Positions 19,141 to 30,285 of a DNA stretch of 64,000 nucleotides are shown in pieces. Position 1 is the stretch's first letter, and each line of letters starts with the position of its first letter. The translations under genes were made by a program, and so were the position numbers. A model generated the notes under the pieces. That model ran no database searches and was not told the DNA's origin. It saw nothing but the letters and a program-made list of their open reading frames with translations. The DNA comes from Limimaricola pyoseonensis. GTDB taxonomy: Bacteria; Pseudomonadota; Alphaproteobacteria; Rhodobacterales; Rhodobacteraceae. The stretch is taken from assembly GCF_900102015.1 (NCBI RefSeq), contig NZ_FNAT01000005.1:111273-175272 (forward strand), written 5' to 3'.

Positions 19141-19635
19141 TCAGCGGCCGAGCCGTGTCCTCAGCGCCGCCTCCACGCCGTCGGGCACGAAGGAGGAGAC
19201 GTCGCCGCCGAGGCGGGCGATCTCCTTGACCAGCTTCGAGGCGATCGCCTGGTGGCGCGCCTCGGCCATCAGGAAGACCGTCTCGACCGATTTGTCGAGC
19301 ATCCGGTTCATGCCGACCATCTGGTACTCGTACTCGAAATCCGCCACCGCGCGCAGGCCGCGGATGATGACGCTGGCGCCGACGTCGTTGGCCGCGTCGA
19401 TCAGCAGGTTCTCGAACGGGTGCACCACGATCTCGGAGCCGCTGGCCGCGGCGATCGGCGCGGTCTCGGCCTCGATCATCGCCACCCGCTCCTCGAGCGA
19501 GAAGAGCGGGCCCTTGTCGCGGTTGATCGCGACGCCGATCACCAGACGGTCCACCAGCGTGCAGGCGCGACGGATGATGTCGGTGTGGCCCAAGGTGACC
19601 GGATCGAAGGTCCCGGGATAAAGACCGATGCGCAT
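19141..19635 (-). CDS. coaD: Phosphopantetheine adenylyltransferase
   Basis: CoaD transfers AMP to 4'-phosphopantetheine, the next-to-last step of coenzyme A synthesis. The 164-residue protein begins MRIGLYPGTFDPVTLGHTDI, which holds the nucleotidyl-transferase HxGH-type motif (TLGH). It continues with IIRGLRAVADFEYEYQM and ends with SSFVPDGVEAALRTRL. Length is exactly that of the family. The ATG at 19635 was chosen over an in-frame ATG 14 codons upstream because it starts the Rossmann strand directly. Lies between the CBS-domain gene and the L,D-transpeptidase gene, all on the minus strand. Confidence 0.97.
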   Translation of the reverse strand: MRIGLYPGTFDPVTLGHTDIIRRACTLVDRLVIGVAINRDKGPLFSLEERVAMIEAETAPIAAASGSEIVVHPFENLLIDAANDVGASVIIRGLRAVADFEYEYQMVGMNRMLDKSVETVFLMAEARHQAIASKLVKEIARLGGDVSSFVPDGVEAALRTRLGR

Positions 19636-19726
19636 GACGCCTCCCCCGCCGCAAGTTGCGCGCGCACACGACACCATGGCGGGCCGGGATGCAAGGCCCC
19701 GGCCCGGTCGCGGCCCGCAAGCGGGC

Positions 19727-20161
19727 TCAGTGGCCCATGATCATGCCTTCCAGCGCATCCTTCTCCATCGACAGCTCCGACAGGCGCGCCTTGACCACGT
19801 CGCCGATCGAGATCAGCCCGACCATCTCCTCGCCCTCGACCACCGGGATGTGGCGGAAGCGGCCCTCGGTCATCCGCTTGAGCACCTCGTCGGCCACCTC
19901 GTCGCGGTGGCAGGTCTCGATCTCGCCGGTCATCATCTGCTCGACCCGCTCGTCGAGGCAGCCGGGGCCCCGCTTGCCGATCTCCCGCACGATGTCGCGC
20001 TCGGAAATGATGCCCAGCGCGTGCCTGCCGTCCTTCGAGACCACCAGCGCGCCGATCCGCTTGTCCGACAGCAGGGTGGCGGCCTTGCGGACGCTGGCGT
20101 CGGGGGGAACGGTCGCGACCGCGTCGTTGGCCTTGGACTTCAGGATCTGTTGCACGAGCAT
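19727..20161 (-). CDS. CBS-domain protein
   Basis: A 144-residue protein made of a tandem pair of CBS domains (a Bateman module). The first covers about residues 8-65 (ATVPPDASVRKAATLLSDKR, then GIISERDIVREI). The second covers about 75-135 (IETCHRDEVADEVLKRMTEG, then GLISIGDVVKARL). Such stand-alone modules bind adenine nucleotides, often as energy sensors. There is no further catalytic domain. GGAGGGCG precedes the ATG at 20161. Partner protein unknown. Confidence 0.9.
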   Translation of the reverse strand: MLVQQILKSKANDAVATVPPDASVRKAATLLSDKRIGALVVSKDGRHALGIISERDIVREIGKRGPGCLDERVEQMMTGEIETCHRDEVADEVLKRMTEGRFRHIPVVEGEEMVGLISIGDVVKARLSELSMEKDALEGMIMGH

Positions 20162-20210
20162 GGCGCCCTCCTTGGCTCATGCCCCGGCCCGCTCGGCCGG
20201 GACCATTAAT

Positions 20211-21116
20211 TCAACCGTCGCGCCGGGTTATGCCCTCTGTCAAGCGCCCCGCCTCGAGCCGGGCGACTTCGGCGCGCAGACCCGCCAGCAGCATCGCCGC
20301 GAAGCGGTTGAGCCGCTCGGAGCGGCGATCGGCGGCGTGGCGCACCAGCCAGAAGGCCCGGGTCAGGCTGAGCTGGTCGGTCAGGACGCGGGTCAGCTCC
20401 GGCGCGAAGGGCAGCGCGAAGTCGTGCACGATGCCGATCCCGGCATGGCGCAGCATCTGCAGCTGCACCGAGACCGAGTTCGAGGCCAGCGGCACCGCCG
20501 TGGCCCCGAGATCGCCCAGATAGTCGAGCTCGCGGTCGAAGATCATGTCGGGAATGTAGCCGACCATCGCCCGCGCCCCGAGCGCGGCGAGGCTCTCGGG
20601 CACCGGCGCGTCGCGCCGCTGCGCGAGGTGCAGCCGGTAGTCCGTCACCTTCTGCACCATCAGCCGCCCCGTCTCGGGCCGGCTCACGGTGATCGCCATG
20701 TCGGCCTCGCGCTTGGACAGGTTCACCACCCGCGGCAGGGCGAGGATCTGCAGCTCCAGCCCCGGATTGCGGGCCTGGATCGCGGCGCAGACCTGCGGCA
20801 GCACGAAATTGGCGCAGCCGTCGGGCGCGCCGATCCGGATCTGCCCGGTGAGCCCGCGCTCGGCCTCGCCGGTCTCGGCCACCAGCGCCAGCGCCGCCTC
20901 GGCCCGCGCCGCATGCGCCTGCAGCCTGAGCCCGCGCTCGGTCAGCGCGTAGCCCTGCGGGCTCTTGAGGAACAGCGCCGCGCCGAGCCGGTCCTCGAGC
21001 CGCGCGATGCGCCGGCTCAGCGTCGCCGGGTCCATCTTCAGCGCCGGCGCCGCGCCCGACAGGCTCTCGGCCCGCGCCACCGCCAGAAAGACGCGGATGT
21101 CGTCCCAGTTCTCCAT
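20211..21116 (-). CDS. LysR-family regulator divergent from mmsA
   Basis: A 301-residue LysR regulator. The N-terminal HTH reads MENWDDIRVFLAVARAESLS, then KMDPATLSRRIARLEDRLGAALF. The effector-binding domain starts at about residue 90 (LTGQIRIGAPDGCANFVLP). It is divergent from the methylmalonate-semialdehyde dehydrogenase gene, with 114 bases between the starts, which is the usual layout for a LysR regulator and its target. In the gap, TCCC (21122-21125) and GGGA (21149-21152) frame an imperfect dyad that could be its binding site. Its effector may be an intermediate of valine or propionate metabolism; this is inference from the neighbour. Confidence 0.9.
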   Translation of the reverse strand: MENWDDIRVFLAVARAESLSGAAPALKMDPATLSRRIARLEDRLGAALFLKSPQGYALTERGLRLQAHAARAEAALALVAETGEAERGLTGQIRIGAPDGCANFVLPQVCAAIQARNPGLELQILALPRVVNLSKREADMAITVSRPETGRLMVQKVTDYRLHLAQRRDAPVPESLAALGARAMVGYIPDMIFDRELDYLGDLGATAVPLASNSVSVQLQMLRHAGIGIVHDFALPFAPELTRVLTDQLSLTRAFWLVRHAADRRSERLNRFAAMLLAGLRAEVARLEAGRLTEGITRRDG

Positions 21117-21230
21117 CGCCGTCCCGACATTATTGCAAGACCGTTTTGGGATACTGCGCCTTTTACCGGCATTCCCGCAAGGCTATCCTGTGTCTCGACA
21201 GATGATGACACGGCTTCGGGAGGGCCGGAC

Positions 21231-22730
21231 ATGCAGGAACTGACGCATTACATGGGCGGCGAGCACGTGAAGGGCCGCTCTGGCCGCTTCGCGGACGTGT
21301 TCAACCCCGCCACCGGCGAGGTGCAGGCGCAGGCGCCGCTGGCCTCGGCCGAGGAGATCGACCGCGCGGTGCAGATCGCCCACGAGGTGCAGCCGAAATG
21401 GGCGGCGGTGAATCCGCAGCGCCGGGCGCGGGTGATGATGGAATTCGTGCGGCTTCTGAACCGCGACATGGACGCGCTGGCCGAGGCGCTGTCGCGCGAG
21501 CACGGCAAGACCCTGCCCGACGCCAAGGGCGACGTGCAGCGCGGGCTCGAGGTGGCCGAGTTCTGCATCGGCGCGCCGCATCTTTTGAAGGGCGAGTACA
21601 CCGACGGCGCCGGCCCCGGCATCGACATGTACTCGATGCGCCAGCCGCTCGGCGTCTCGGCCGGCATCACGCCGTTCAACTTCCCCGCCATGATCCCGAT
21701 GTGGATGTTCGCGCCCGCCATCGCCTGCGGCAACGCCTTCATCCTCAAGCCGTCCGAGCGCGCGCCGACGGTGCCGCTGATGCTGGCCGAGCTGATGGAG
21801 GAGGCCGGGCTGCCCAAGGGCGTGCTGCAGGTCGTCAACGGCGACAAGGAGGCGGTGGACGCGATCCTCGAGCATGAGGGCATCGCCTCGGTGGGCTTCG
21901 TCGGCTCCACCCCGATCGCCGAGTACATCTACGGTAAGGGCTGCAGCCACGGCAAGCGCGTGCAGTGCTTCGGCGGCGCCAAGAACCACATGATCGTCAT
22001 GCCCGACGCCGACATGAACCAGGCCGCCGACGCGCTGGTGGGCGCGGGCTACGGCGCGGCGGGCGAACGCTGCATGGCGATCTCGGTCGCCGTGCCGGTG
22101 GGCGAGGAGACCGCCGACCGGCTGGTCGCGGCGCTCAAGCCGCGGATCGAGAAGCTGAAGGTCGGCCCCTACACCTCCGGCGACGACGTCGATTTCGGCC
22201 CGGTGGTCACCGCCGCCGCCAAGGAGAACATCCTCAAGCTGGTGCAGTCGGGCGTCGATGCGGGCGCCGAGCTGGTGGTCGACGGGCGCGACTTCCGCCT
22301 GCAGGGCTACGAGAACGGCTTCTTCCTCGGGCCGCATCTCTTCGACCGCGTCACCCCGGACATGGACATCTACCGCAAGGAGATCTTCGGCCCGGTGCTC
22401 TCGACGGTGCGGGCGGGCTCCTACGAGGAGGCGCTGAAGCTCGCCATGGACCACGAGATGGGCAACGGCACGGCGATCTTCACCCGCGACGGCGACGCCG
22501 CGCGCGACTTCGCCAACCGGGTGAACGTGGGCATGGTCGGCGTCAACGTGCCGATCCCGGTGCCGCTGGCCTATCACAGCTTCGGCGGCTGGAAGAAGTC
22601 GGCCTTCGGCGACCTGAACCAGCACGGCACCGACAGCTTCAAGTTCTACACCAAGACCAAGACGGTCACGGCGCGCTGGCCCTCGGGCATCAAGGACGGC
22701 GGCGAATTCAACTTCAAGCCGATGGAGTGA
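21231..22730 (+). CDS. mmsA: CoA-acylating methylmalonate-semialdehyde dehydrogenase
   Basis: MmsA converts methylmalonate semialdehyde, from valine or inositol breakdown, to propionyl-CoA with NAD and CoA. The 499-residue protein shows the family's THYMGGEHVKGRSGRF start and the GITPFNFPAMIPMWMFAPAI segment. The cofactor loop is SVGFVGSTPIAEYIY. The catalytic Cys281 lies in GAAGERCMAIS. The C-terminal part holds EIFGPVLS and PVPLAYHSFGGWKKS, diagnostic of MmsA among aldehyde dehydrogenases. The ATG at 21231 is preceded by GGGAGGGCCGG. Divergent from its likely LysR regulator. A hairpin with an 11-pair stem follows at 22791-22821. Confidence 0.96.
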   Translation: MQELTHYMGGEHVKGRSGRFADVFNPATGEVQAQAPLASAEEIDRAVQIAHEVQPKWAAVNPQRRARVMMEFVRLLNRDMDALAEALSREHGKTLPDAKGDVQRGLEVAEFCIGAPHLLKGEYTDGAGPGIDMYSMRQPLGVSAGITPFNFPAMIPMWMFAPAIACGNAFILKPSERAPTVPLMLAELMEEAGLPKGVLQVVNGDKEAVDAILEHEGIASVGFVGSTPIAEYIYGKGCSHGKRVQCFGGAKNHMIVMPDADMNQAADALVGAGYGAAGERCMAISVAVPVGEETADRLVAALKPRIEKLKVGPYTSGDDVDFGPVVTAAAKENILKLVQSGVDAGAELVVDGRDFRLQGYENGFFLGPHLFDRVTPDMDIYRKEIFGPVLSTVRAGSYEEALKLAMDHEMGNGTAIFTRDGDAARDFANRVNVGMVGVNVPIPVPLAYHSFGGWKKSAFGDLNQHGTDSFKFYTKTKTVTARWPSGIKDGGEFNFKPME

Positions 22731-22790
22731 GGCCGTCACGGCCCATCAGCGGGCCGTGAAGCACGCCATTGTGGCTGGACCGACCGCGCG

Positions 22791-22821
22791 AGGGGCGCGA
22801 CGCTTTCGGCGTCGCGCCCTT
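22791..22821. terminator. Hairpin between mmsA and the cupredoxin gene
   Basis: GGGCGCGACGC (22793-22803) and GCGTCGCGCCC (22809-22819) form a perfect 11-pair stem with a five-base loop and flanking A/T pairing. Only a very short T-tract follows on either strand. It probably ends mmsA transcription, or alternatively lies in the 5' UTR of the cupredoxin mRNA, whose start codon is 21 bases downstream. Confidence 0.5.
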
Positions 22822-22841
22822 CGGCGCCAAGGAGACCCGCC

Positions 22842-23177
22842 ATGCCGACCCGCCGCTCCGTCCTGTCCAGCAGCCTCGCCGCGCTCGGCGCGCTGCCCGT
22901 CCTTGTCGTCTCGGCCCGCGCCGAGGGCATGGTGCACGAGGTGACGATCCAGGGCTTCGCCTTCGTGCCCGCACGGATCAGCCTCGCGCCCGGCGACAGC
23001 GTCGTCTTCACCAATCGCGACCTCGCGCCGCACACGGTGACCGCCGAGAGCGGCGCCTTCGACAGCGGCCGGCTCGGCATGGGCCAGTCGGTGCGGATGA
23101 CCTTCCCCGCCGCCGGCAGCTATCCCTATTTCTGCGCCATCCACCCGCGGATGCGCGGCGCGATCCAGGTCCGCTAG
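22842..23177 (+). CDS. Exported cupredoxin (amicyanin/plastocyanin-like blue copper protein)
   Basis: A 111-residue protein with a signal sequence containing twin arginines (PTRRSVLSSSLAALG), possibly a Tat signal, cleaved near ARAEG. The mature part is a small cupredoxin. The four type 1 copper ligands are visible as His64 (APHTVT), Cys98, His101 and Met104 (YFCAIHPRM). This is the amicyanin/pseudoazurin-like spacing with a short loop between the last ligands. It probably carries electrons in the periplasm. AAGGAGA lies before the ATG at 22842. No amine dehydrogenase or nitrite reductase gene is nearby, so the partner is unknown. Confidence 0.9.
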   Translation: MPTRRSVLSSSLAALGALPVLVVSARAEGMVHEVTIQGFAFVPARISLAPGDSVVFTNRDLAPHTVTAESGAFDSGRLGMGQSVRMTFPAAGSYPYFCAIHPRMRGAIQVR

Positions 23178-23220
23178 GACACGGGACCGATTCCGACAGG
23201 ACACGGAACCGGTCCTGACA
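23177..23220. repeat. Two tandem imperfect 22-base repeats
   Basis: Positions 23177-23198 and 23199-23220 are two adjacent copies of a 22-base unit beginning GGACACGG and ending GACA, matching at 18 of 22 positions. They fill the start of the gap between the cupredoxin stop and the ligase gene. No function is apparent. Confidence 0.45.
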
Positions 23221-23279
23221 GGACCCGCGAACGCCGCCGCGGCGTTGGCCTGCTGCACCGCAAGCAGGAGAGCCCGCGC

Positions 23280-24431
23280 ATGTCCGATCCGACCTTCAGC
23301 CTCGGCATTGAGGAGGAGTATCTCGTCGTCGACGCGACGACGATGGATCTCGCCGCGGTGCCCGACACCATGCTCGAGGCCGCGCGCCGGCGGCTCGGCG
23401 ACCATGTCAGCCCCGAGTTCCGCGACTGCCAGATCGAGATCGGCACCTCGGTCGCGGCCGACATCGATGAAGCCCGCGCCGATCTCGCGCATCTGCGCGG
23501 CGGGCTGGCCGAGCTGGCCGAGGAGCGCGGCCTCGCGCTCGTCGCCGTCTCCTGCCACCCCTGGGCCGACCCGGAGAGCCGCGGCACCGGCCATGGCGCG
23601 CGCTACGACAAGATCGCCGAGGATATCGGCGGCATCGCCCGGCGGCTGATGACCTGCGGCATGCATGTGCATGTGGGACTGGGCGAGGACCACGACCTGC
23701 GCGCCGACCTGATGCAGCAGACGGTGTTCTTCCTGCCCTTCGTGCTGGCGCTCTCGGCCTCCTCGCCCTACTGGCGCGGCGAGGACACGCAGCTGTCGAG
23801 CTGGCGGCTCAACGTGTTCGACCAGACGCCGCGCTCGGGCCTGCCGCCGCGGATCGACAGCTGGGCCGAGTACCGCAAGATGGTCGAGACTCTGGTTGGC
23901 ACCGGGATCATCGAGGACGCCTCGAAGATCTGGTGGGACCTGCGCCCGTCCGAGGCCTGGCCGACGCTCGAGACGCGGATCGCCGACGTGATGCCGCGCA
24001 TGGAGGAGGCGCTGTCGGTCGCGGCCTTCGTGCAGTCGACCATCCGGATGCTGTACCGGCTGAAGACCCGCAACCAGCGCTGGCGCACCTATGAGCGCTT
24101 CCTGATCGGCGAGAACCGCTGGCGGGCGCAGCGCTACGGCACCGAGGGCACACTGATCGATCTCGGCCGCAACCGTCTGGCGCCGCTGCGCGAATTGCTG
24201 GGCGAGCTGGTCGAGATGATGTCTGAGGATGCCGACGCGCTGGGCTGCCTCGACGAGCTGCGCGGCTGCATGACGATCGCCGAGCGCGGCAACAGCGCGG
24301 CGCGCCAGCGCGCGGTCTTCGCCGCCGCGCGCGAGGCCGGGGCCGAGCCGCGCGAGGCGCTGCGCGAGGTGCTGCGCGGCGCGGCCGAGGAGTTCCGCGA
24401 AGGCGTCGGCGGGAACAGCCGCGCAGGTTGA
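23280..24431 (+). CDS. YbdK-type carboxylate-amine ligase (GCS2 family)
   Basis: A 383-residue ATP-grasp-like protein of the glutamate-cysteine ligase 2 family. The hallmark N-terminus is FSLGIEEEYLVVD. Other conserved segments are FRDCQIEIGT, CGMHVHVGLG (metal/ATP site), IWWDLRPSEAWPTLETRI and RWRAQRYGTEGTLIDLG. Members catalyse slow glutamate-cysteine ligation in vitro, but the real substrate is uncertain, so the neutral name is used. GCAGGAGAGCC precedes the ATG at 23280. It is followed at 38 bases by a gene for an unknown exported protein. Confidence 0.9.
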   Translation: MSDPTFSLGIEEEYLVVDATTMDLAAVPDTMLEAARRRLGDHVSPEFRDCQIEIGTSVAADIDEARADLAHLRGGLAELAEERGLALVAVSCHPWADPESRGTGHGARYDKIAEDIGGIARRLMTCGMHVHVGLGEDHDLRADLMQQTVFFLPFVLALSASSPYWRGEDTQLSSWRLNVFDQTPRSGLPPRIDSWAEYRKMVETLVGTGIIEDASKIWWDLRPSEAWPTLETRIADVMPRMEEALSVAAFVQSTIRMLYRLKTRNQRWRTYERFLIGENRWRAQRYGTEGTLIDLGRNRLAPLRELLGELVEMMSEDADALGCLDELRGCMTIAERGNSAARQRAVFAAAREAGAEPREALREVLRGAAEEFREGVGGNSRAG

Positions 24432-24469
24432 GGTGTTTGCACCGCGAAACCGGAACGGAGATCGATCCC

Positions 24470-25102
24470 ATGAAGACGATCGTCAAATACGGCGCGGCAC
24501 TGGGCCTCGCGCTCACCCCCGCCATCGCCCCGGCCAGCCCGGACGTGATGCAGCTGCTGCAGGGCCTGACCGGCGCGCAGTCGAAGGAGATCCGCCAGAT
24601 CGAGCGCGGGCTGCGCCAGGCGGCCGAGAGCGGCGACCTCGAGGCCGCGGCGCGCGTGGCGCTCGCGGCGGGCGGTGTCGCGGCGCGCGGCGCGCCGCAG
24701 CAGCAGGCCGCGGCCGCCCCTGCCCCGGCGGCGGCCCCGGAGCGCCGCTTCGCCCCCGTCGAGATCGGCCAGCGCCCGCGCGCCCGCGGCGACCTGCCCA
24801 GCACGCTGACCGCCCCGGAGGCGACGGACCCCGCGCTCGCGGCGGTGGCGACCGTCGAGGACACGCCGCCCGTCACCACGCTGCGCGACGGCCGCCGGGT
24901 CGAGACCACCAGCAGCGCCCAGATCCAGAGCGCGCCGCAGCAACCGGGCGTGACCACGGTCTCGACGGTGGACATGCAACGCACGCCGGGCGCGACCGCG
25001 ACGCCCGTCACCTACCCCGCGCCCAGCGCCGGCGGCACGGCGATGGCCTCGGAACCCTTCGCGGGGGTCGAGAGCAGCTTCAGCGGGCCGACGGGCTACT
25101 GA
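24470..25102 (+). CDS. Exported protein of unknown function
   Basis: A 210-residue protein with a likely signal peptide (MKTIVKYGAALGLALTPAIA, cleavage near APAS). A short helical stretch follows (DVMQLLQGLTGAQSKEIRQI, then ERGLRQAAESGDLEAAARVA). The rest is a long low-complexity region rich in Ala, Pro, Gln and Thr, probably disordered. The ATG at 24470 was chosen because it opens the signal peptide and has GGAGATCG upstream. Nothing in it identifies a function. It is the last gene before a terminator shared with convergent uvrA. Confidence 0.65.
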   Translation: MKTIVKYGAALGLALTPAIAPASPDVMQLLQGLTGAQSKEIRQIERGLRQAAESGDLEAAARVALAAGGVAARGAPQQQAAAAPAPAAAPERRFAPVEIGQRPRARGDLPSTLTAPEATDPALAAVATVEDTPPVTTLRDGRRVETTSSAQIQSAPQQPGVTTVSTVDMQRTPGATATPVTYPAPSAGGTAMASEPFAGVESSFSGPTGY

Positions 25103-25123
25103 CCCACACCCGTCTGCTACGGA

Positions 25124-25150
25124 AAAGGGCCGGCGATCCGCCGGCCCTTT
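25124..25150. terminator. Bidirectional terminator between the exported-protein gene and uvrA
   Basis: GGGCCGGCG (25127-25135) and CGCCGGCCC (25139-25147) form a nine-pair stem with an ATC loop, flanked by AAA and TTT. It can serve both convergent genes. Confidence 0.82.
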
Positions 25151-25186
25151 CTGCATTCGGGGACTTTGCGCCCGGGAGCGTGCGCC

Positions 25187-28063
<2,877 letters not shown>

Positions 28064-28130
28064 GAAGGTCCCCACCTTGGTCAAGGCCGCAAGATAGGGC
28101 TTCGGCGCCGTTTCTCCAACCTCAAAATGA

Positions 28131-28145
28131 GAACCTAAAGTGAAC
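28131..28145 (-). promoter_or_regulatory. LexA (SOS) box upstream of uvrA
   Basis: On the minus strand the site reads GTTC-ACTTTAG-GTTC, an exact match to the alphaproteobacterial SOS box GTTC-N7-GTTC. It lies 67 bases before the uvrA start codon in an AT-richer patch. LexA control of uvrA through such boxes is established for Rhodobacter relatives. Confidence 0.85.
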
Positions 28146-28226
28146 GCATGGCAGGGCTGCGCGGATCATCGCGCCCGGCGCGACCTCGCGTCGCAGGCCG
28201 GGCGACGCCCCCGCGAAACCCTGCAG

Positions 28227-28252
28227 GGGCGCCGGTCGCGACGATGTCGTCG
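28227..28252. other. Hairpin between uvrA promoter region and the peptidoglycan-binding gene
   Basis: A perfect inverted repeat GTCGCGACGA-TG-TCGTCGCGAC lies in the gap between uvrA and the upstream gene's stop codon at 28269. No T-run follows; it may help end the transcript of the minus-strand peptidoglycan-binding gene. Confidence 0.4.
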
Positions 28253-28268
28253 CGACGGGGTCGAAGCC

Positions 28269-28631
28269 TCACCAGCCTCCCATGCGGGAAGGCCAGGCAA
28301 AGCGCTGATGGAACCCCATGCGGGGCGGCGCGGTGGCGCGCAGCGCCTGCGAGGGCTGGCGTGCGACATGATCGAGCAGCCGGTGCGCCAGCGCCCGGTC
28401 GAGCCGTCCCGTCACGGCCATGCCATGATCACGCTGATAGGCGGCAATCGCGGCCGCGAGACGCGGCCCCTCCCTGCCGTCGATGTCGCCCGGATCGTAA
28501 CCAAGGTGATCCAGCAGCAACTGGGCGCGGGCCACCTCGGGCGGTTCCATCCCGAGGGCGGCCTGGGCGCCCGGCGCGGTCACGGCGACGCTCGCAGCGA
28601 GCGCGGCCGCGAAACAATAGGCACTGATCAT
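28269..28631 (-). CDS. Small exported peptidoglycan-binding-domain protein
   Basis: A 120-residue exported protein. The signal peptide is MISAYCFAAALAASVAVTAP with cleavage near AQA. One PG_binding_1-type helical domain follows (VARAQLLLDHLGYDPGDIDG, then LAAAIAAYQRDHGMAVTGRL). A tail of about 30 residues shows no motif. The ATG at 28631 was chosen because it starts the signal peptide and has GGGAGAGG upstream; the frame is open 37 codons further. There is no catalytic domain, so it may recruit a partner to the wall. It lies downstream of lpd, separated by a terminator-like hairpin. Confidence 0.75.
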   Translation of the reverse strand: MISAYCFAAALAASVAVTAPGAQAALGMEPPEVARAQLLLDHLGYDPGDIDGREGPRLAAAIAAYQRDHGMAVTGRLDRALAHRLLDHVARQPSQALRATAPPRMGFHQRFAWPSRMGGW

Positions 28632-28680
28632 GGTGGATACCCCCTCTCCCGGCAACAGCACCGGGCCGGGACACCATACC

Positions 28681-28710
28681 ACAAAATCCCCCCGACCGGA
28701 CCCGGTCGGG
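28681..28710 (-). terminator. Terminator downstream of lpd
   Basis: On the minus strand CCCGACCGG and CCGGTCGGG form a nine-pair stem with a two-base centre, followed by GGGATTTTGT with a short T-tract. It lies 77 bases after the lpd stop codon and before the peptidoglycan-binding gene, so those two are probably separate transcripts. Confidence 0.6.
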
Positions 28711-28786
28711 AGGATGTGATGCTGCGCCGCGGCGCACAGCAAGGGTGCAAGAAGGGTGCGGTAAGCGGCGCCGGGACGGCGGGGGA

Positions 28787-30181
28787 TCAGTAGTGGATCA
28801 CCCGGTCATAGGCGTCGAGCACGCTTTCATGCATCATCTCGGACAGCGTCGGATGCGGGAACACCGTCTCCATCAGCTCGGCCTCGGTGGTCTCGAGCGT
28901 GCGGCCGACGACGTAGCCCTGGATCAGCTCGGTCACCTCGGCGCCGATCATGTGCGCGCCCAGAAGCTCGCCGGTCTTGGCGTCGAACACGGTCTTGACC
29001 AGGCCCTCCGGCTCGCCCAGCGCGATCGCCTTGCCGTTGCCGATGAAGGGAAAACGCCCGACCTTGACGTCGTAGCCCAGCTCCTTGGCCTTGGCCTCGG
29101 AATAGCCCACGGAGGCGACCTGCGGCTGGCAGTAGGTGCAGCCGGCGATGCTCTCGGGCTTGACGGGATGCGGCTTCTGGCCGGCGATCAGCTCGGCCAC
29201 CATGACACCTTCATGCGAGGCCTTGTGCGCGAGCCAGGGCGCGCCGGCGATGTCGCCGATGGCATAGAGCCCGTCGACGCCGGTGCGGCAGTATTCGTCG
29301 GTGATGACATGGGTGCGGTCGATCTTGACGCCCAGCTCCTCGAGGCCGAGCCCCTCGGTGTTGCCGACGATGCCGACCGCCGAGATCACGGTGTCGAACT
29401 CGTGGGTCTCGGTCTTGCCGCCCGATTCGATATGCGCCGTCACCTTGCCCTTGCCGCGGTCGAGCTGCTCGACCGTGGCCTTCTCGAGGATCTTCATCCC
29501 CTGCTTGGTGAACTGCTTCTTGGCGAAGGCCGAGATCTCGGCATCCTCGACCGGCAGGATCCGGTCCATCACCTCGACCACCGTCGTCTCGGCGCCGAGC
29601 GTGTTGTAGAAGCTAGCGAACTCGATGCCGATCGCGCCCGAGCCGATCACCAAGAGCTTCTTGGGCATCCGCGGCGGCACCAGCGCGTGGCGGTAGGACC
29701 AGACGAGGTCGCCATCGGCCTCGAGCCCGGGCAGGTTGCGGGCGCGCGCGCCGGTGGCCAGCACGATGTCCTTGGCGGTCAGCTCCTCGCTGCCCTTGTC
29801 GGTCTTGACGGTGACCTTGCCCTTGGCGGGAATGGTGGCTTCGCCCATCACCACCTCGACCTTGTTCTTCTTCATCAGGTGGCCGATGCCCGAGGAGAGC
29901 TGCTTGGCCACCCCGCGCGAGCGCTTGACCACGGCGTCGAGATCGTAGCCGACGCTCTCGGCCTTGAGCCCGAACTCCTTGGCGCGGTGCATCAGGTGAA
30001 ACACCTCGGAGGAGCGCAGCATCGCCTTGGTCGGGATGCAGCCCCAGTTCAGGCAGATGCCGCCGAGATTCTCGCGCTCGACGATCGCGACCTTCTTGCC
30101 GAGCTGCGCGGCCCTGATCGCGGCCACGTAGCCGCCGGGGCCGGCCCCGATCACGATCACGTCGAAATTCCTGGCGGCCAT
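28787..30181 (-). CDS. lpd: Dihydrolipoyl dehydrogenase (E3)
   Basis: A 464-residue FAD-dependent disulfide reductase that reoxidises lipoamide in the pyruvate, 2-oxoglutarate or related dehydrogenase complexes. It starts with the FAD loop VIVIGAGPGGYVAAIRAAQL. The redox-active pair is in GGICLNWGCIPTKAM. The NAD loop is LVIGSGAIGIEFASF. The C-terminal interface carries the active-site HPTLSE. The ATG at 30181 has AGGAGGAC upstream; the frame is open 23 codons more without likeness. No E1 or E2 genes are in the window, so the parent complex is not shown. An AT-rich 14-base near-palindrome lies 31 bases upstream. Confidence 0.96.
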   Translation of the reverse strand: MAARNFDVIVIGAGPGGYVAAIRAAQLGKKVAIVERENLGGICLNWGCIPTKAMLRSSEVFHLMHRAKEFGLKAESVGYDLDAVVKRSRGVAKQLSSGIGHLMKKNKVEVVMGEATIPAKGKVTVKTDKGSEELTAKDIVLATGARARNLPGLEADGDLVWSYRHALVPPRMPKKLLVIGSGAIGIEFASFYNTLGAETTVVEVMDRILPVEDAEISAFAKKQFTKQGMKILEKATVEQLDRGKGKVTAHIESGGKTETHEFDTVISAVGIVGNTEGLGLEELGVKIDRTHVITDEYCRTGVDGLYAIGDIAGAPWLAHKASHEGVMVAELIAGQKPHPVKPESIAGCTYCQPQVASVGYSEAKAKELGYDVKVGRFPFIGNGKAIALGEPEGLVKTVFDAKTGELLGAHMIGAEVTELIQGYVVGRTLETTEAELMETVFPHPTLSEMMHESVLDAYDRVIHY

Positions 30182-30211
30182 CGGTGTCCTCCTGGCGATC
30201 CCAAAAAATTG

Positions 30212-30225
30212 GTTTGACGTTAAAC
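30212..30225. promoter_or_regulatory. Near-palindrome in the lpd leader
   Basis: GTTTGACGTTAAAC, symmetric at all but one position pair, sits 30 bases before the lpd start in an unusually AT-rich patch (30203-30231). The palindrome AAACTAGTTT overlaps its edge (30222-30231). It is a plausible operator or part of the lpd promoter; no regulator is identified. Confidence 0.35.
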
Positions 30226-30285
30226 TAGTTTCCCGAGGGCTGCCAGCCATCCGCGCTCATGGCCGCCCTGCGCCGGGCGGAAGGC

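Noticed and set aside
20183-20201. Terminator hairpin after the mmsA-divergent LysR gene
   Set aside because: A CCCGGCC/GGCCGGG stem is present but no T-run follows on the LysR strand, and it also lies in the CBS gene leader; too weak to list.
23177-23220. Start of a CRISPR array
   Set aside because: Only two adjacent imperfect units with no spacers and no cas genes nearby.
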